Assembly: GCF_013283665.1 (NCBI RefSeq)
Contig: NZ_JABEKU010000001.1
Span: 2,983,137 to 3,047,136, forward strand
Source of the DNA: Ensifer sesbaniae
Lineage (GTDB): Bacteria; Pseudomonadota; Alphaproteobacteria; Rhizobiales; Rhizobiaceae
Reading direction: 5' to 3'
Length of the DNA stretch: 64,000 bases
Shown here: positions 41,781 through 50,657 of the stretch, one piece after another
Layout: each line of letters opens with the position of its first letter
How positions within the stretch are numbered: position 1 is the stretch's first letter
Notes under the pieces: generated by a model
The model's database searches: none
Told to the model about the DNA's origin: nothing
Seen by the model: only the letters and a program-made list of their open reading frames with translations
Translations under genes and position numbers: made by a program

Positions 41781-42826
41781 CCAACGCCGTCGTTTTCAAG
41801 AATGTCGATATCATCTTCGGCAACAACCCGCAGACAGCGCTGCAGATGGTCGATCAGGGCAAGACCCGCGACGAGATCGGCGCCGAAACCGGGCTCGTGC
41901 TGGGTGTCGCCGGCGCATCACTCGAAATCACCGAGGGCGAAATCCTCGTGCTGATGGGACTTTCGGGGTCCGGCAAGTCGACGCTTCTGCGCGCCGTCAA
42001 CGGCCTCGCCCCTGTGGTGCGCGGCGACGTCGAGGTGAAGACCTCGAACGGACCGCTCAATCCCTACCGGACCAATGCGAAATCGTTGCGCGACTTCCGC
42101 ATGCACACGGTCTCGATGGTGTTCCAGCAGTTTGCATTGCTGCCGTGGCGCACCGTTGCCGACAATGTGGGCTTCGGCCTCGAGCTTGCCGGCATGCCGG
42201 ACGCCGAGCGCAAGGCGCGTGTCGGTGAACAGCTCGAACTCGTCAACCTGACGAAATGGGCGGGGCGCAAGGTCAACGAGCTTTCGGGCGGCATGCAACA
42301 GCGCGTCGGACTTGCCCGCGCCTTTGCCACCGGCGCGCCGATCCTTCTGATGGACGAGCCGTTCTCGGCACTCGACCCCTTGATCCGCACCCGTCTGCAG
42401 GACGAACTGCTCGAGTTCCAGCGGCGGCTGAAGAAGACGATCATCTTCGTCAGCCACGATCTCGACGAGGCCTTCCGCATCGGCAACCGCATTGCGATCA
42501 TGGAAGGCGGGCGCATCATCCAGTGCGGCACGCCGCAGGATATCGTCAAGAATCCGGCCAACCAGTATGTCGCGGATTTCGTTCAGCACATGAACCCGAT
42601 CACCATGCTGACCGCCAAGGACGTGATGCAGACCGGCGTACAGCGCGGCGCAACGGTTGCCGGCGTTACCGCCACCGCCAAGCCGACGACCCCACTCGTC
42701 GATATTCTCGACGCCATGTCCCGCCAGCCGGGCAGCATCGGCGTCGTCGACAACGGTTCGGTGGTCGGCACCATCGATGCCCAGGATATCGTTCAGGGAT
42801 TGACGCGCCACCGCAGCAAAAGTTGA
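41777..42826 (+). CDS. choV: Choline ABC transporter, ATP-binding protein
   Basis: 349 residues. ProV-type ATPase with Walker A GLSGSGKST, signature LSGGMQQRVGLARA, Walker B ILLMDEPFSALDP and a switch His in FVSHDLDEA. A C-terminal extension resembles a truncated CBS domain (PLVDILDAMSRQPGSIGVVDNGSVVGTIDAQDIV). ProV-type extensions often sense ionic strength, although the rhizobial Cho system is described as choline-induced uptake for catabolism. Confidence 0.94.
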   Translation: MTNAVVFKNVDIIFGNNPQTALQMVDQGKTRDEIGAETGLVLGVAGASLEITEGEILVLMGLSGSGKSTLLRAVNGLAPVVRGDVEVKTSNGPLNPYRTNAKSLRDFRMHTVSMVFQQFALLPWRTVADNVGFGLELAGMPDAERKARVGEQLELVNLTKWAGRKVNELSGGMQQRVGLARAFATGAPILLMDEPFSALDPLIRTRLQDELLEFQRRLKKTIIFVSHDLDEAFRIGNRIAIMEGGRIIQCGTPQDIVKNPANQYVADFVQHMNPITMLTAKDVMQTGVQRGATVAGVTATAKPTTPLVDILDAMSRQPGSIGVVDNGSVVGTIDAQDIVQGLTRHRSKS

Positions 42827-42852
42827 CGAAACCGCTCAGCAAGCCAATAAAG

Positions 42853-42878
42853 GCCCGGGGCTCCGCTCCGGGCTTTTT
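42853..42878 (+). terminator. Rho-independent terminator of choXWV
   Basis: Stem GCCCGG / CCGGGC with a 9-nt loop and TTTTT, 26 nt after the choV stop. Confidence 0.85.
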
Positions 42879-42882
42879 GTTC

Positions 42883-42984
42883 CTGCATGTTTCCCTAAGT
42901 CGTAACCGACCGAAGCAACATGCAGTCCTTCAAAGTGCCGCTGCGACCTCTGCGCGTCTGATACGACGCGCGACGCCGTGATAG
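42883..42984. repeat. Rhizobial intergenic mosaic palindrome, diverged copy
   Basis: CTGCATGTTTCCCTAAG pairs with ACATGCAG across a decayed centre. It is followed by TCAAAGTGC and the GCGCGTCTGATACGACGCGC hairpin block shared with 17473-17575. It lies between the choV terminator and the HugZ gene. Confidence 0.7.
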
Positions 42985-43005
42985 CATGACAGGGAGGTTG
43001 AAGAC

Positions 43006-43749
43006 ATGAGCGACAAGCCGAACGTACTGCGCGACACCGATGACGAGGCCCGCACCCTCGCCCGCACCCTTCTGCGGGGCGCCCGCAGCGGTTCGCTCGC
43101 CGCGATCGAACCGGAAAGCGGCGGCTTTCCCTTCGTCAGCCGCGTTCTCGTCGGCACGGATGTCGACGGCGTGCCGGTGATCCTGATCTCCAGGCTCTCG
43201 ACCCACACCCAGGCACTGCTTGCCGACAACCGCGCCTCGTTGCTGACGGGCGAGCCCGGCAAAGGCGATCCACTGGCACATCCGCGTCTCACCGTGCAGT
43301 GCGCCGCCGAACAGGTCGGCCGCGACAGCGAAACCCACGCCCGCATCCGTGAGCGATTCGTTCGCCGTCACCCGAAGTCGAAGCTCTACGTGGATTTTCC
43401 CGACTTCGGCTTCTTCCGGCTGAAACCATTGCGCGCCAGCCTCAACGGCGGTTTCGGTCGCGCCTATGTCCTGACGGCGGAAGATCTGCTGATCGACACG
43501 CCCGCCATAGCCTCGCTCGCCGCCAAGGAAGCAAGCGCGATCGAGCATATGAATGCGGATCATTCGGACGCCGTGCAGCACTATGCCGTCAAACTCTGCA
43601 ACGCTCCGCAAGGCAACTGGAAGATCGTTGGGATCGACGCTGCCGGCATCGATCTCGCCGATGGCGATCGGCTGAAGCGCCTTGAATTTTCCGTGCCAAT
43701 CGAAGACAGTTCCAATTTACGGGCAATTTTGCGTGAACTTTACGGTTAA
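43006..43749 (+). CDS. HugZ-family (PNPOx-like, DUF2470) protein, possible haem-degrading enzyme
   Basis: 247 residues. The N-terminal pyridoxamine-phosphate-oxidase-like barrel (ARTLLRGARSGSLAAIEPESGGFPFVSRVLVGTDVDGVPVILIS, then HPRLTVQCAAEQV) is followed by a C-terminal DUF2470 domain (ASAIEHMNADHSDAVQHYAVKL). This is the HugZ architecture, where some members open haem. Others are uncharacterised flavin-binding proteins. A haem role would fit the haem receptor elsewhere in the window, but no iron box is visible here. Confidence 0.85.
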   Translation: MSDKPNVLRDTDDEARTLARTLLRGARSGSLAAIEPESGGFPFVSRVLVGTDVDGVPVILISRLSTHTQALLADNRASLLTGEPGKGDPLAHPRLTVQCAAEQVGRDSETHARIRERFVRRHPKSKLYVDFPDFGFFRLKPLRASLNGGFGRAYVLTAEDLLIDTPAIASLAAKEASAIEHMNADHSDAVQHYAVKLCNAPQGNWKIVGIDAAGIDLADGDRLKRLEFSVPIEDSSNLRAILRELYG

Positions 43750-43796
43750 TCGCAAAAGACCTACCCCCATTTCTTGCAGTGGGTGGTTGCCCTTTT

Positions 43797-43812
43797 ATGC
43801 GTCACGACTAAT
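43797..43812 (-). promoter_or_regulatory. Predicted NolR box (autoregulatory)
   Basis: On the minus strand ATTAG-TCGTGACGC-AT, a full match to the published NolR target (A/T)TTAG-N9-A(T/A). It lies 45 nt upstream of the nolR start, consistent with the autorepression described for NolR. Confidence 0.7.
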
Positions 43813-43856
43813 TATCGTGCTTCGTCAACCATAACTACGTGTGATGTAATTTTCGC

Positions 43857-44213
43857 ATGGAGCACGCAATGCAGCCACTTTCGCCTGAAAAACACGATGA
43901 AGCCGAGGTAGCAGCCGGTTTCCTCTCGGCCATGGCAAACCCTAAGCGCCTTCTCATTCTCGATTCCCTCGTCAAGGAAGAGATGGCGGTCGGCGCATTG
44001 GCCAACAAGGTTGGGCTGAGCCAGTCGGCTCTCTCCCAGCATCTCTCGAAGCTCCGTGCCCAGAATCTCGTCAGCACCCGCCGCGATGCGCAGACCATCT
44101 ATTATTCGAGCTCATCCGACGCAGTGATGCGGATTCTAGGCACGCTCAACGAAATCTACGGCGACGAACCCAACGCCACCGCAGAAAAGACTATGGTCCG
44201 CAAGTCGGCCTGA
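43857..44213 (+). CDS. nolR: NolR, ArsR-type transcriptional regulator
   Basis: 118 residues. The winged-helix ArsR core reads AGFLSAMANPKRLLILDSLVKEEMAVGALANKVGLSQSALSQHLSKLRAQNLVSTRRDAQTIYY. It has no ArsR metal-binding ELCVCDL motif. The sequence closely matches the rhizobial NolR that I remember, a dimeric repressor of nodulation and core genes. ATG 43857 gives MEHAMQPLS. The internal ATG 43869 has GGAG 6 nt upstream and may be the true start. Preceded by a NolR box and followed by a terminator. No nod genes are in the window, so symbiotic status is open. Confidence 0.92.
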   Translation: MEHAMQPLSPEKHDEAEVAAGFLSAMANPKRLLILDSLVKEEMAVGALANKVGLSQSALSQHLSKLRAQNLVSTRRDAQTIYYSSSSDAVMRILGTLNEIYGDEPNATAEKTMVRKSA

Positions 44214-44244
44214 TATTCGGTTCGCTCTGCGGACCCGTTCGAAC

Positions 44245-44280
44245 AGCCCCACACGAGAAATCGCGCGGGGCTTATTCTTT
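44245..44280 (+). terminator. Terminator of nolR
   Basis: AGCCCC pairs with GGGGCT, with an imperfect inner CACGAG/CGCGCG-type extension, followed by TATTCTTTT. 32 nt after the stop. Confidence 0.7.
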
Positions 44281-44401
44281 TCCAAGGAATCGCAACGAGC
44301 CCGTGACGGGCGGCTTGCCTCACCTCCGCCGTTTACCGGGCCTTGAGACTTCCACGGCACCATGCGCCCGACAGATCAGCCTGAAAAGCGGACATTAGGG
44401 T

Positions 44402-45436
44402 ATGCGTGACAGGGTCCGTTGGGGCATTGCCGGTACCGGCACAATCGCGAACAGCTTCGCAGCGGATTTGCGGTTCGCGGGTAATGCCACGCTTGCCGCC
44501 GTTTCCTCCCGCAGTGCCGAGAGGGCGCATGCTTTCGCCACGCATTATGGCGGCATCCGCAGCTATCACGATATCCAGGCCCTGGCGGAAGCACCGGACA
44601 TCGATGCCATCTACATCGCCTCACCCAATGCGGTGCACCGCGAGCATGCCGCCTTGGCCCTTGCTGCCGGCAAGGCCGTGCTGGTCGAGAAGCCGCTGAC
44701 CACATGCGTCGCTGATGCGCGCGTCCTCGCGGAAGCTGCCGCTGCCAGCGGCGCCTTCGCGATGGAAGCGCTGTGGACCTGCTTCCTGCCGGCGATCGCC
44801 GAGCTTCGCATGCTCCTTCGCGAAGAGAGGCTTGGCACCATCAGGCGCGTCCGGGCGGAACTCGCCTATGAAAAGCCGTTCGATGCCGGCAGCCGCTTCT
44901 TCGATCCGACGCTGGGCGGTGGTTCGCTGCTCGATCTCGGCATCTATCCGATCGCGCTCTGCCTGAACCTCTTCGGCCACCCGAAGTCGATTGTCGGTAC
45001 CTGGAGAAGCGCGCCGACCGGCGTTGATGTCTCGGCAGACGTTCGTCTGGATTACACCGCTTTCGATGCCGAACTCCGCTGCGGATTTGATCGAAGCGGC
45101 GACAATCGCTTCGTCATCAAAGGCGACCGCGGCACACTTGCCATTGACGCGCCGTTCCTGAAGGCAAACCGCCTGTTCGTCGGCACCACCGCCCCGGCGC
45201 GCAGGCTGCTGGCATCGACAGGGCAAACCCTTTTCAAGGTCGCTCGGCGGATCCCGCTACCCGGTCTCGAACGCTTCGACCATGCATTTCCCGGCAACGG
45301 CCTGCAATTCGAGATCGAGGCCGCCAGCGCGGCCATTCTGCAGGGTCGGCGTGAGCATCCGCTGATGCCGCTTTCGCACAGCATCAAAGCTCTGGAAATC
45401 ATCGAGACGATCCGCGCCAAGGCACCCCTGGCCTGA
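44402..45436 (+). CDS. Gfo/Idh/MocA family oxidoreductase
   Basis: 344 residues. The N-terminal Rossmann fold begins VRWGIAGTGTIANSFAADL, and the family motif DIDAIYIASPNAVHREHAALALAAGKAVLVEKPLT contains the EKP nucleotide-site signature near residue 98. The substrate-binding beta-sheet domain follows (LDLGIYPIALCLNLFG). Acts on an unknown sugar or cyclitol. It faces the second Gfo/Idh gene, 82 nt away and convergent. Confidence 0.9.
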   Translation: MRDRVRWGIAGTGTIANSFAADLRFAGNATLAAVSSRSAERAHAFATHYGGIRSYHDIQALAEAPDIDAIYIASPNAVHREHAALALAAGKAVLVEKPLTTCVADARVLAEAAAASGAFAMEALWTCFLPAIAELRMLLREERLGTIRRVRAELAYEKPFDAGSRFFDPTLGGGSLLDLGIYPIALCLNLFGHPKSIVGTWRSAPTGVDVSADVRLDYTAFDAELRCGFDRSGDNRFVIKGDRGTLAIDAPFLKANRLFVGTTAPARRLLASTGQTLFKVARRIPLPGLERFDHAFPGNGLQFEIEAASAAILQGRREHPLMPLSHSIKALEIIETIRAKAPLA

Positions 45437-45518
45437 ACCTTCTGCCCGACACGCCGGCGACCGCCCTTCGGAAAAGTTTCGGAGCGTCCTTTGTGCGTTC
45501 ACCGGAACGCACGGCGCC

Positions 45519-46655
45519 CTAGAGATCGAGCGGACGATAGTCCCTCCAGCCGCTGTTGAGCGCGAGCACGACCTCGGTCAGATGCCGCGCCGTCGCGCCG
45601 GAGAAAAACGGTGTTTCGCCGCACTTGATCGCGTCGGCCTGGACTGCGATCCCCCGCACGAAATCGATCTGCGACGGAAAGGCCGGAAGGGCGGGCCCGG
45701 ACGACGCCTTGGCGTAGCGCACCTTCGTTCCGGGATAGAGCCGGACAGGCAATTTGCGCCCCATTTTCCATTCCAGCCAGTCGAGCCCGCGATGCACAAG
45801 CGAGCGCCTGGCGCCGAAGGCCTCCACATGAACGGGCGAACGATTGTCCCAGAGGTCGCGAACGACGATAGTTCCCTTGTCGCCGATGATCGTCAACGAC
45901 CGGTCGCGTGGCGCCGCCAGGCCGCAGGTGACGCGCGCCGTCACGCCGGAGTGGAAGGTGAGACACCCCACCGAGAAATCAGGACCGAGCGCCAGCGTCT
46001 CGGTTCCGGGGCCCTTGTCCGGAAAGGTCAGAGCGGAAACGGCGCTGACCTCGGCGACCGGTCCGAAGAGCGAGACGAGCCAGCTTGCGGCATAGCCTGC
46101 ATGCTCGAGCGTGCAGCCAACCTCGAATTCGTGCACGCCCGGCCAACGGGCGCCTGAGCGGCTGCGCCAGGCGCGCCAGTTCGCCTTGAAGACCGGGCCA
46201 TCCTCCATCTCGGCATAGACCAGCCGCGGCTTGCCTATGGTCCCGGCTGCAAGCAGGTCCGCACAGAGCGCCTGCGCATCGCTGAGGCCATTGGCAGGCG
46301 CGCCGGCAAGCACGAGTGCACGCTCGCGGGCAAGCTCCACCAGTTCGCTCGCCTCCTCGACCGTCATTGCCAGCGGCTTCTCGCAATAGACATGCTTGCC
46401 GGCGGAGAGAGCGGCGTAGTTGATGCTGTAATGGCTTTCCGGCGTCGTCAGATTGACGATGATCGAGACGGCGGGATCGGCGAGCGCCGCATTCAGCGAA
46501 GCATAGGCCGAAACTTTCCAGTAGCGCACAAAGGCATCGAGACGCTCCGCATCGCGATCCCAGACGCCGACGAGCCGGAGCTGCGGATGATTGGCAAGCG
46601 TCGTCATGTAATAGTCGGCGACGAAGCCGGTTCCGACGAAGGCTATTCCGGTCAC
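45519..46655 (-). CDS. Gfo/Idh/MocA family oxidoreductase, linked to the GH9 gene
   Basis: 378 residues with GIAFVGTGFVADYYMTTLANH at the N-terminus, the EKP motif in SAGKHVYCEKPLAMTVEEASELVE near residue 93, and the usual C-terminal sheet domain. It is only 12 nt downstream of the GH9 gene, so the two are co-transcribed. It may oxidise or epimerise a sugar related to the GH9 substrate (inference). Only distantly similar to the convergent neighbour. Confidence 0.9.
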   Translation of the reverse strand: MTGIAFVGTGFVADYYMTTLANHPQLRLVGVWDRDAERLDAFVRYWKVSAYASLNAALADPAVSIIVNLTTPESHYSINYAALSAGKHVYCEKPLAMTVEEASELVELARERALVLAGAPANGLSDAQALCADLLAAGTIGKPRLVYAEMEDGPVFKANWRAWRSRSGARWPGVHEFEVGCTLEHAGYAASWLVSLFGPVAEVSAVSALTFPDKGPGTETLALGPDFSVGCLTFHSGVTARVTCGLAAPRDRSLTIIGDKGTIVVRDLWDNRSPVHVEAFGARRSLVHRGLDWLEWKMGRKLPVRLYPGTKVRYAKASSGPALPAFPSQIDFVRGIAVQADAIKCGETPFFSGATARHLTEVVLALNSGWRDYRPLDL

Positions 46656-46667
46656 GCTTTCACTCTC

Positions 46668-48920
46668 CTAGCGCGCATCGGCGAGGAACGACGCGACATA
46701 GACGAGCGGCGCATTCCAGTTGATGGCGATTTCATTGGATCCATAGGCTTCGATATCATCGGCATAGCAGGTCTGCGGCGCGCAGCCCTTCAAGCGCTGC
46801 CGTGCGACGTCATCGACAAGGGTGGAGTTGGGGCCGCCGGCGAGAGAGCCAGCCGGCGGGTTCGGCAGCTGCGGGTCGCGCTGGTGCGCGTACCAGCGAC
46901 TGTGCTGGTTCTTGGCCGCGCGCGTGCCGTAGCCGGTGATATAGGCTAGGGCCAACGCATTGCGGCCGAGAATGTAATCCATGCCCTCGCGCGCACCGTC
47001 GAGAAAGGCCTTCTCGCCGGAGAGATCGAAAGCGGCCGCGAGCACGATGATGTTCTGCAGCATCAGCTGGTTCGATCCCCAGCCGTAACGCCGGTCCTCG
47101 GGTCGGTAGACGACACCGAAAGGCTCTGTCTGTTGCAGCGACAGGAAGTGGCGCGCTGCCGAAAGCACCGAGTTCCTGATCGCGTCACGGTCGCCGTCCG
47201 GCAACCGGGTGCCATAAAGGGCCAGTTGCAGCCGTGCAAAGCCTGCGACGTTGCGCCAGTCGAAGGCGCCGCCGGGAGAAAGCGTATCGGCCGCCCAAAG
47301 CGGCGACGCCCGCAGCACGTCGAGATAGGCGTCGTCACCGGTCGTCAGATAGAGCTCGGCCGCCGCCCAGAAGAACTCGTCAGAAATGCTGTCGTCGTCG
47401 TAGTCGCCGCCGCCGGCAAGTCCGTCCGATCTTGGCGCGAAGAGTGTCGGATTGGCATTGGCCGCCACCCAGGCCTTGCGTGCGGCCGCAAGCAACCGCG
47501 CCGAGAACGTCGGATCCGGACCGGCGAAAAGCCGGGCGCCCTGAGCCGCGACGGCTGCGACGTCGAGCGTTGCGGCAGTCGACGGACGGTGAAGCGCCCG
47601 CGGCTGCGGGTCGTCGCCGGGCAGCATCGGCACCGCGGTCCAGGCGATGTCATGGACCTTGTGGTGCACCATTCCCGCGAGCGGCTGGCCATCCGGCACC
47701 ATCATGCGCAACAGGAACTCGAGCTCCCACCGCGCCTCGTCGAGAATGTCGGGCATGCCGTTGCCGTTTTCGGGAATGCGCGAGAGACCGTCGTGGGTCA
47801 CCGGGGACCCCGTGGCATAGACGCGGCCGCGCTCGTAGGCGGCAAGCAGTTGCGCCGCCGACAAAGCGCCGGTCACGGCGTATTTGCCGTGGTCGCCGGC
47901 GTCGTACCAGCCGCCGGAAACGTCCAGCCGATAGGAACAGGACCAGCCGCCGTAGAGCGCTTCGGCTCGCTTGCCATTGAGGCATGCGACCGCCTTGTCG
48001 CCCTGGTTCGGCGCCACGCCTATATGGCCGGCAGAGCGGGCGTAGGCCTTGCCGGCAATCGCCGCCTTGATCTCGACGCCGCTTCGCTGCGGATAGAACC
48101 AGGACAGGGCATCGACGCGCAGGCGGTGATAGAGATCATCGCCGATCGAAAAACGATCGCTCGCCCAGTCGCCGGCCACCAGACGATAGCCGTCTCCAGC
48201 CGTTGCGAAGAATGAGAAATCCGCGACCTGGGTTTCGACGCCCGCCATCGGATCGAATCCGCTTGGTTGTGTCCGGCCCTTGCCGACGACGTCGCCCTTG
48301 GCATCGAGCAACTGGAAATCCATCGGCCGCTTCGTATTGGCAACGACGGTCGCGCGCTTCGGTCCGCTGATGAAGTAGCCGAACTGGTTGACGCGAATGG
48401 CAGGTCCCTTGGTCGCTCGCCTTGCCATCGGCAGGACGGCGCCGGTCACGACCAACGATACGTCGTCAAGACAGAGGCGGCCGGCCACTCCACCCCCGAG
48501 CGGCATCACAAACTGCGCCTCTTCCGGTACTCTTGCCTCAAAGTCGACCGGGAACGAGGTGCCACCGGGTGACCCCGGCATCGTAAATTCGGCAACGGCA
48601 GTCCAGGGATCTGCAGCTCGCTGAACTCTTGCCAGGATCGCGCGCGCCGGCTGGGCGATAACTTTAGCCGAGAGGCGATAGACATGTCCCGGCACCAGCT
48701 TCAATCCATTGACGCCGATGATCTGGCTCCAGACCTCTCCTCCGCCCCGGGTCTCGACACAGAGCTGCCCGCTCTCTCGCTCGAGCGTCAATCCGTCGCT
48801 CGCCCAGAACGCGTCCTGCCCCTTTTCGAAGCGACCGTCGGCGATCAGTTCGGCAGCAGCAGCCGGGGCAGGCAGGAAGAGCGCGGCAATTGCCGCGTGT
48901 ACTATCCCGAACCGAGACAC
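46668..48920 (-). CDS. Glycoside hydrolase family 9 (cellulase-like), exported
   Basis: 750 residues from the GTG at 48920, which has GGGAG 8 nt upstream and yields a clean signal peptide (VHAAIAALFLPAPAAAA). An in-frame ATG at 48968 has a poor ribosome site. The domains are a carbohydrate-binding-like module (about 25-165), a CelD N-terminal Ig-like domain (IRVNQFGYFISGPKRATVVA), and the GH9 catalytic domain with the Asp pair in SGGWYDAGDHGKYAVTGA and the acid Glu in YGSNEIAINWNAPLVYVASFL. Likely hydrolyses beta-1,4-glucans in the periplasm or outside. Rhizobial cellulases can trim the bacterium's own cellulose or plant wall; which applies here is open. Confidence 0.88.
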   Translation of the reverse strand: MSRFGIVHAAIAALFLPAPAAAAELIADGRFEKGQDAFWASDGLTLERESGQLCVETRGGGEVWSQIIGVNGLKLVPGHVYRLSAKVIAQPARAILARVQRAADPWTAVAEFTMPGSPGGTSFPVDFEARVPEEAQFVMPLGGGVAGRLCLDDVSLVVTGAVLPMARRATKGPAIRVNQFGYFISGPKRATVVANTKRPMDFQLLDAKGDVVGKGRTQPSGFDPMAGVETQVADFSFFATAGDGYRLVAGDWASDRFSIGDDLYHRLRVDALSWFYPQRSGVEIKAAIAGKAYARSAGHIGVAPNQGDKAVACLNGKRAEALYGGWSCSYRLDVSGGWYDAGDHGKYAVTGALSAAQLLAAYERGRVYATGSPVTHDGLSRIPENGNGMPDILDEARWELEFLLRMMVPDGQPLAGMVHHKVHDIAWTAVPMLPGDDPQPRALHRPSTAATLDVAAVAAQGARLFAGPDPTFSARLLAAARKAWVAANANPTLFAPRSDGLAGGGDYDDDSISDEFFWAAAELYLTTGDDAYLDVLRASPLWAADTLSPGGAFDWRNVAGFARLQLALYGTRLPDGDRDAIRNSVLSAARHFLSLQQTEPFGVVYRPEDRRYGWGSNQLMLQNIIVLAAAFDLSGEKAFLDGAREGMDYILGRNALALAYITGYGTRAAKNQHSRWYAHQRDPQLPNPPAGSLAGGPNSTLVDDVARQRLKGCAPQTCYADDIEAYGSNEIAINWNAPLVYVASFLADAR

Positions 48921-49100
48921 GTCCAAGCTCCCAAGTGGCTCAGCCGGGCCGCAGGCGCGAAGACCCATTCACAGGCGGCCATGGACCCGGCAAGGCATGG
49001 CAACGCAGCGTTGACGCAAACAAGTTAAGCTAGAGAAAATATCCAGCCCCGAGACAAAAATTCGCCACCCCGAAGGCTCTCTGTGGGGGGCTTCCAAGGC

Positions 49101-49128
49101 TTGACGCCTCCCGGGGCGCTGATAGTTT
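49101..49128 (+). promoter_or_regulatory. Candidate promoter of the aminotransferase gene
   Basis: TTGACG (49101-49106), a 16-nt spacer and TAGTTT (49123-49128). A tentative sigma-70 promoter about 64 nt upstream of the start. Confidence 0.35.
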
Positions 49129-49191
49129 GACCAAAGGGTAAAAAATGCGGGCGGCGAGCGCCTGACGAAAAACGGACCGAGGAGAACTGGA

Positions 49192-50517
49192 ATGTCGAAC
49201 CGTCTCAACACCCCGAACGATCTGCGCGCCTTCTGGATGCCGTTCACCGCGAACCGGCAGTTCAAGAAGGAACCGCGCCTGTTCGTCGGCGCCAAGGATA
49301 TGTACTACACGACCCATGACGGTCGTACGGTTCTGGACGGGACGGCGGGTCTGTGGTGCGTAAACGCCGGCCATTGTCGCCCGAAGATTACCGAGGCGAT
49401 TCGCGAACAGGCGGGCGAGCTCGATTATGCGCCGGCCTTCCAGCTCGGCCATCCCAAGGCCTTCGAGCTTGCGAACCGCCTGGTCGACATCGCGCCTGAA
49501 GGCATGAACCACGTCCTCTACACCAATTCCGGCTCGGAATCGGTCGATACGGCGCTGAAGGTGGCGCTCGCCTATCACCGCGCCAAGGGCGACGGCTCGC
49601 GCTTCCGGCTGATCGGCCGCGAGCGCGGCTATCACGGCGTCAACTTCGGTGGCGTCTCGGTCGGCGGCATCGTCTCCAACCGCAAGATGTTCGGTACGCT
49701 GCTGACCGGCGTCGACCACATGCCGCACACCCATCTGCCGGCGCAGAATTCCTTTACCCGCGGCGAGCCGGAACATGGCGGCGACATCGCCACCGAGCTC
49801 GAGCGCATCGTGACCCTGCATGACGCCTCCACCATCGCCGCCGTGATCGTCGAGCCGGTGGCCGGCTCCACCGGCGTGCTGATCCCACCGAAGGGCTACC
49901 TGCAGAAGCTCCGCGACATCTGCACCAAGCACGGCATCCTGTTGATCTTCGATGAAGTCATCACCGGTTTCGGCCGCCTCGGCACGCCTTTTGCCGCACA
50001 GTATTTCGACGTGAAGCCCGACATCATCACCACTGCCAAGGGCCTGACCAACGGCGTCATCCCGATGGGCGCGGTCTTCGTCACCTCCGAGATCCATGAT
50101 GCCTTCATGAACGGTCCGGAGCACATGATCGAGTTCTTCCACGGTTACACCTATTCCGGTAACCCGATCGCCTCGGCCGCCGCCCTCGGCACGCTCGATA
50201 CCTACAAGGAAGAAGGCTTGCTGACGCGCGCTGCCGAGCTCGCCCCCTACTGGGAAGACGGGCTGCACTCGCTGAGAGATTGCCCAAATGTCATCGACAT
50301 CCGCAATCTCGGCCTGATCGGTGCGATCGAGCTCCAGCCGATCGCGGGCGAGCCGACCAAGCGCGCCTTCTCCGCCTTCCTGAAGGCCTATGAGAGCGGC
50401 CTGCTGATCCGCACCACCGGCGATATCATCGCGCTGTCGCCGCCGCTGATCATCAGCAAGACCCAGATCGACGAGCTGTTCGGCAAGCTGCGCGCCGTTC
50501 TCAACAACAACATCTGA
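49192..50517 (+). CDS. Omega-amino acid:pyruvate aminotransferase (class III)
   Basis: 441 residues with GAGGAG upstream. Class-III PLP fold: substrate-gate WMPFTANRQFK at the start, YTNSGSESVDTALKVA, the Asp in LLIFDEVITGFGRLG and the PLP lysine Lys283 in TTAKGLTNGVIPMGAV. Closest in character to beta-alanine/omega-amino acid:pyruvate transaminases, which move an amino group from beta-alanine or similar amines to pyruvate. Monocistronic. Confidence 0.9.
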   Translation: MSNRLNTPNDLRAFWMPFTANRQFKKEPRLFVGAKDMYYTTHDGRTVLDGTAGLWCVNAGHCRPKITEAIREQAGELDYAPAFQLGHPKAFELANRLVDIAPEGMNHVLYTNSGSESVDTALKVALAYHRAKGDGSRFRLIGRERGYHGVNFGGVSVGGIVSNRKMFGTLLTGVDHMPHTHLPAQNSFTRGEPEHGGDIATELERIVTLHDASTIAAVIVEPVAGSTGVLIPPKGYLQKLRDICTKHGILLIFDEVITGFGRLGTPFAAQYFDVKPDIITTAKGLTNGVIPMGAVFVTSEIHDAFMNGPEHMIEFFHGYTYSGNPIASAAALGTLDTYKEEGLLTRAAELAPYWEDGLHSLRDCPNVIDIRNLGLIGAIELQPIAGEPTKRAFSAFLKAYESGLLIRTTGDIIALSPPLIISKTQIDELFGKLRAVLNNNI

Positions 50518-50544
50518 TCCGGCCTCGCGCCGACCATCAATGAC

Positions 50545-50571
50545 CCTTTCCCCGGCGACGGGGAGAGGGTT
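50545..50571. repeat. GC-rich hairpin related to the DUF559-flanking repeat
   Basis: CCCTTTCCCCG pairs with CGGGGAGAGGG around a GCGA loop. It shares the CCCCG...CGGGGAGAGGG core with the repeats at 33607-33651 and 34076-34120, but is alone and has no DUF559 gene. Confidence 0.6.
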
Positions 50572-50657
50572 ACTCTTATCTGCCACGCGGAGCCGAAGCA
50601 CGGTCGCTACGGAAGCCAGACCGGTGGCTCGATGCACACAAGAACTGGAGTTGCCCC

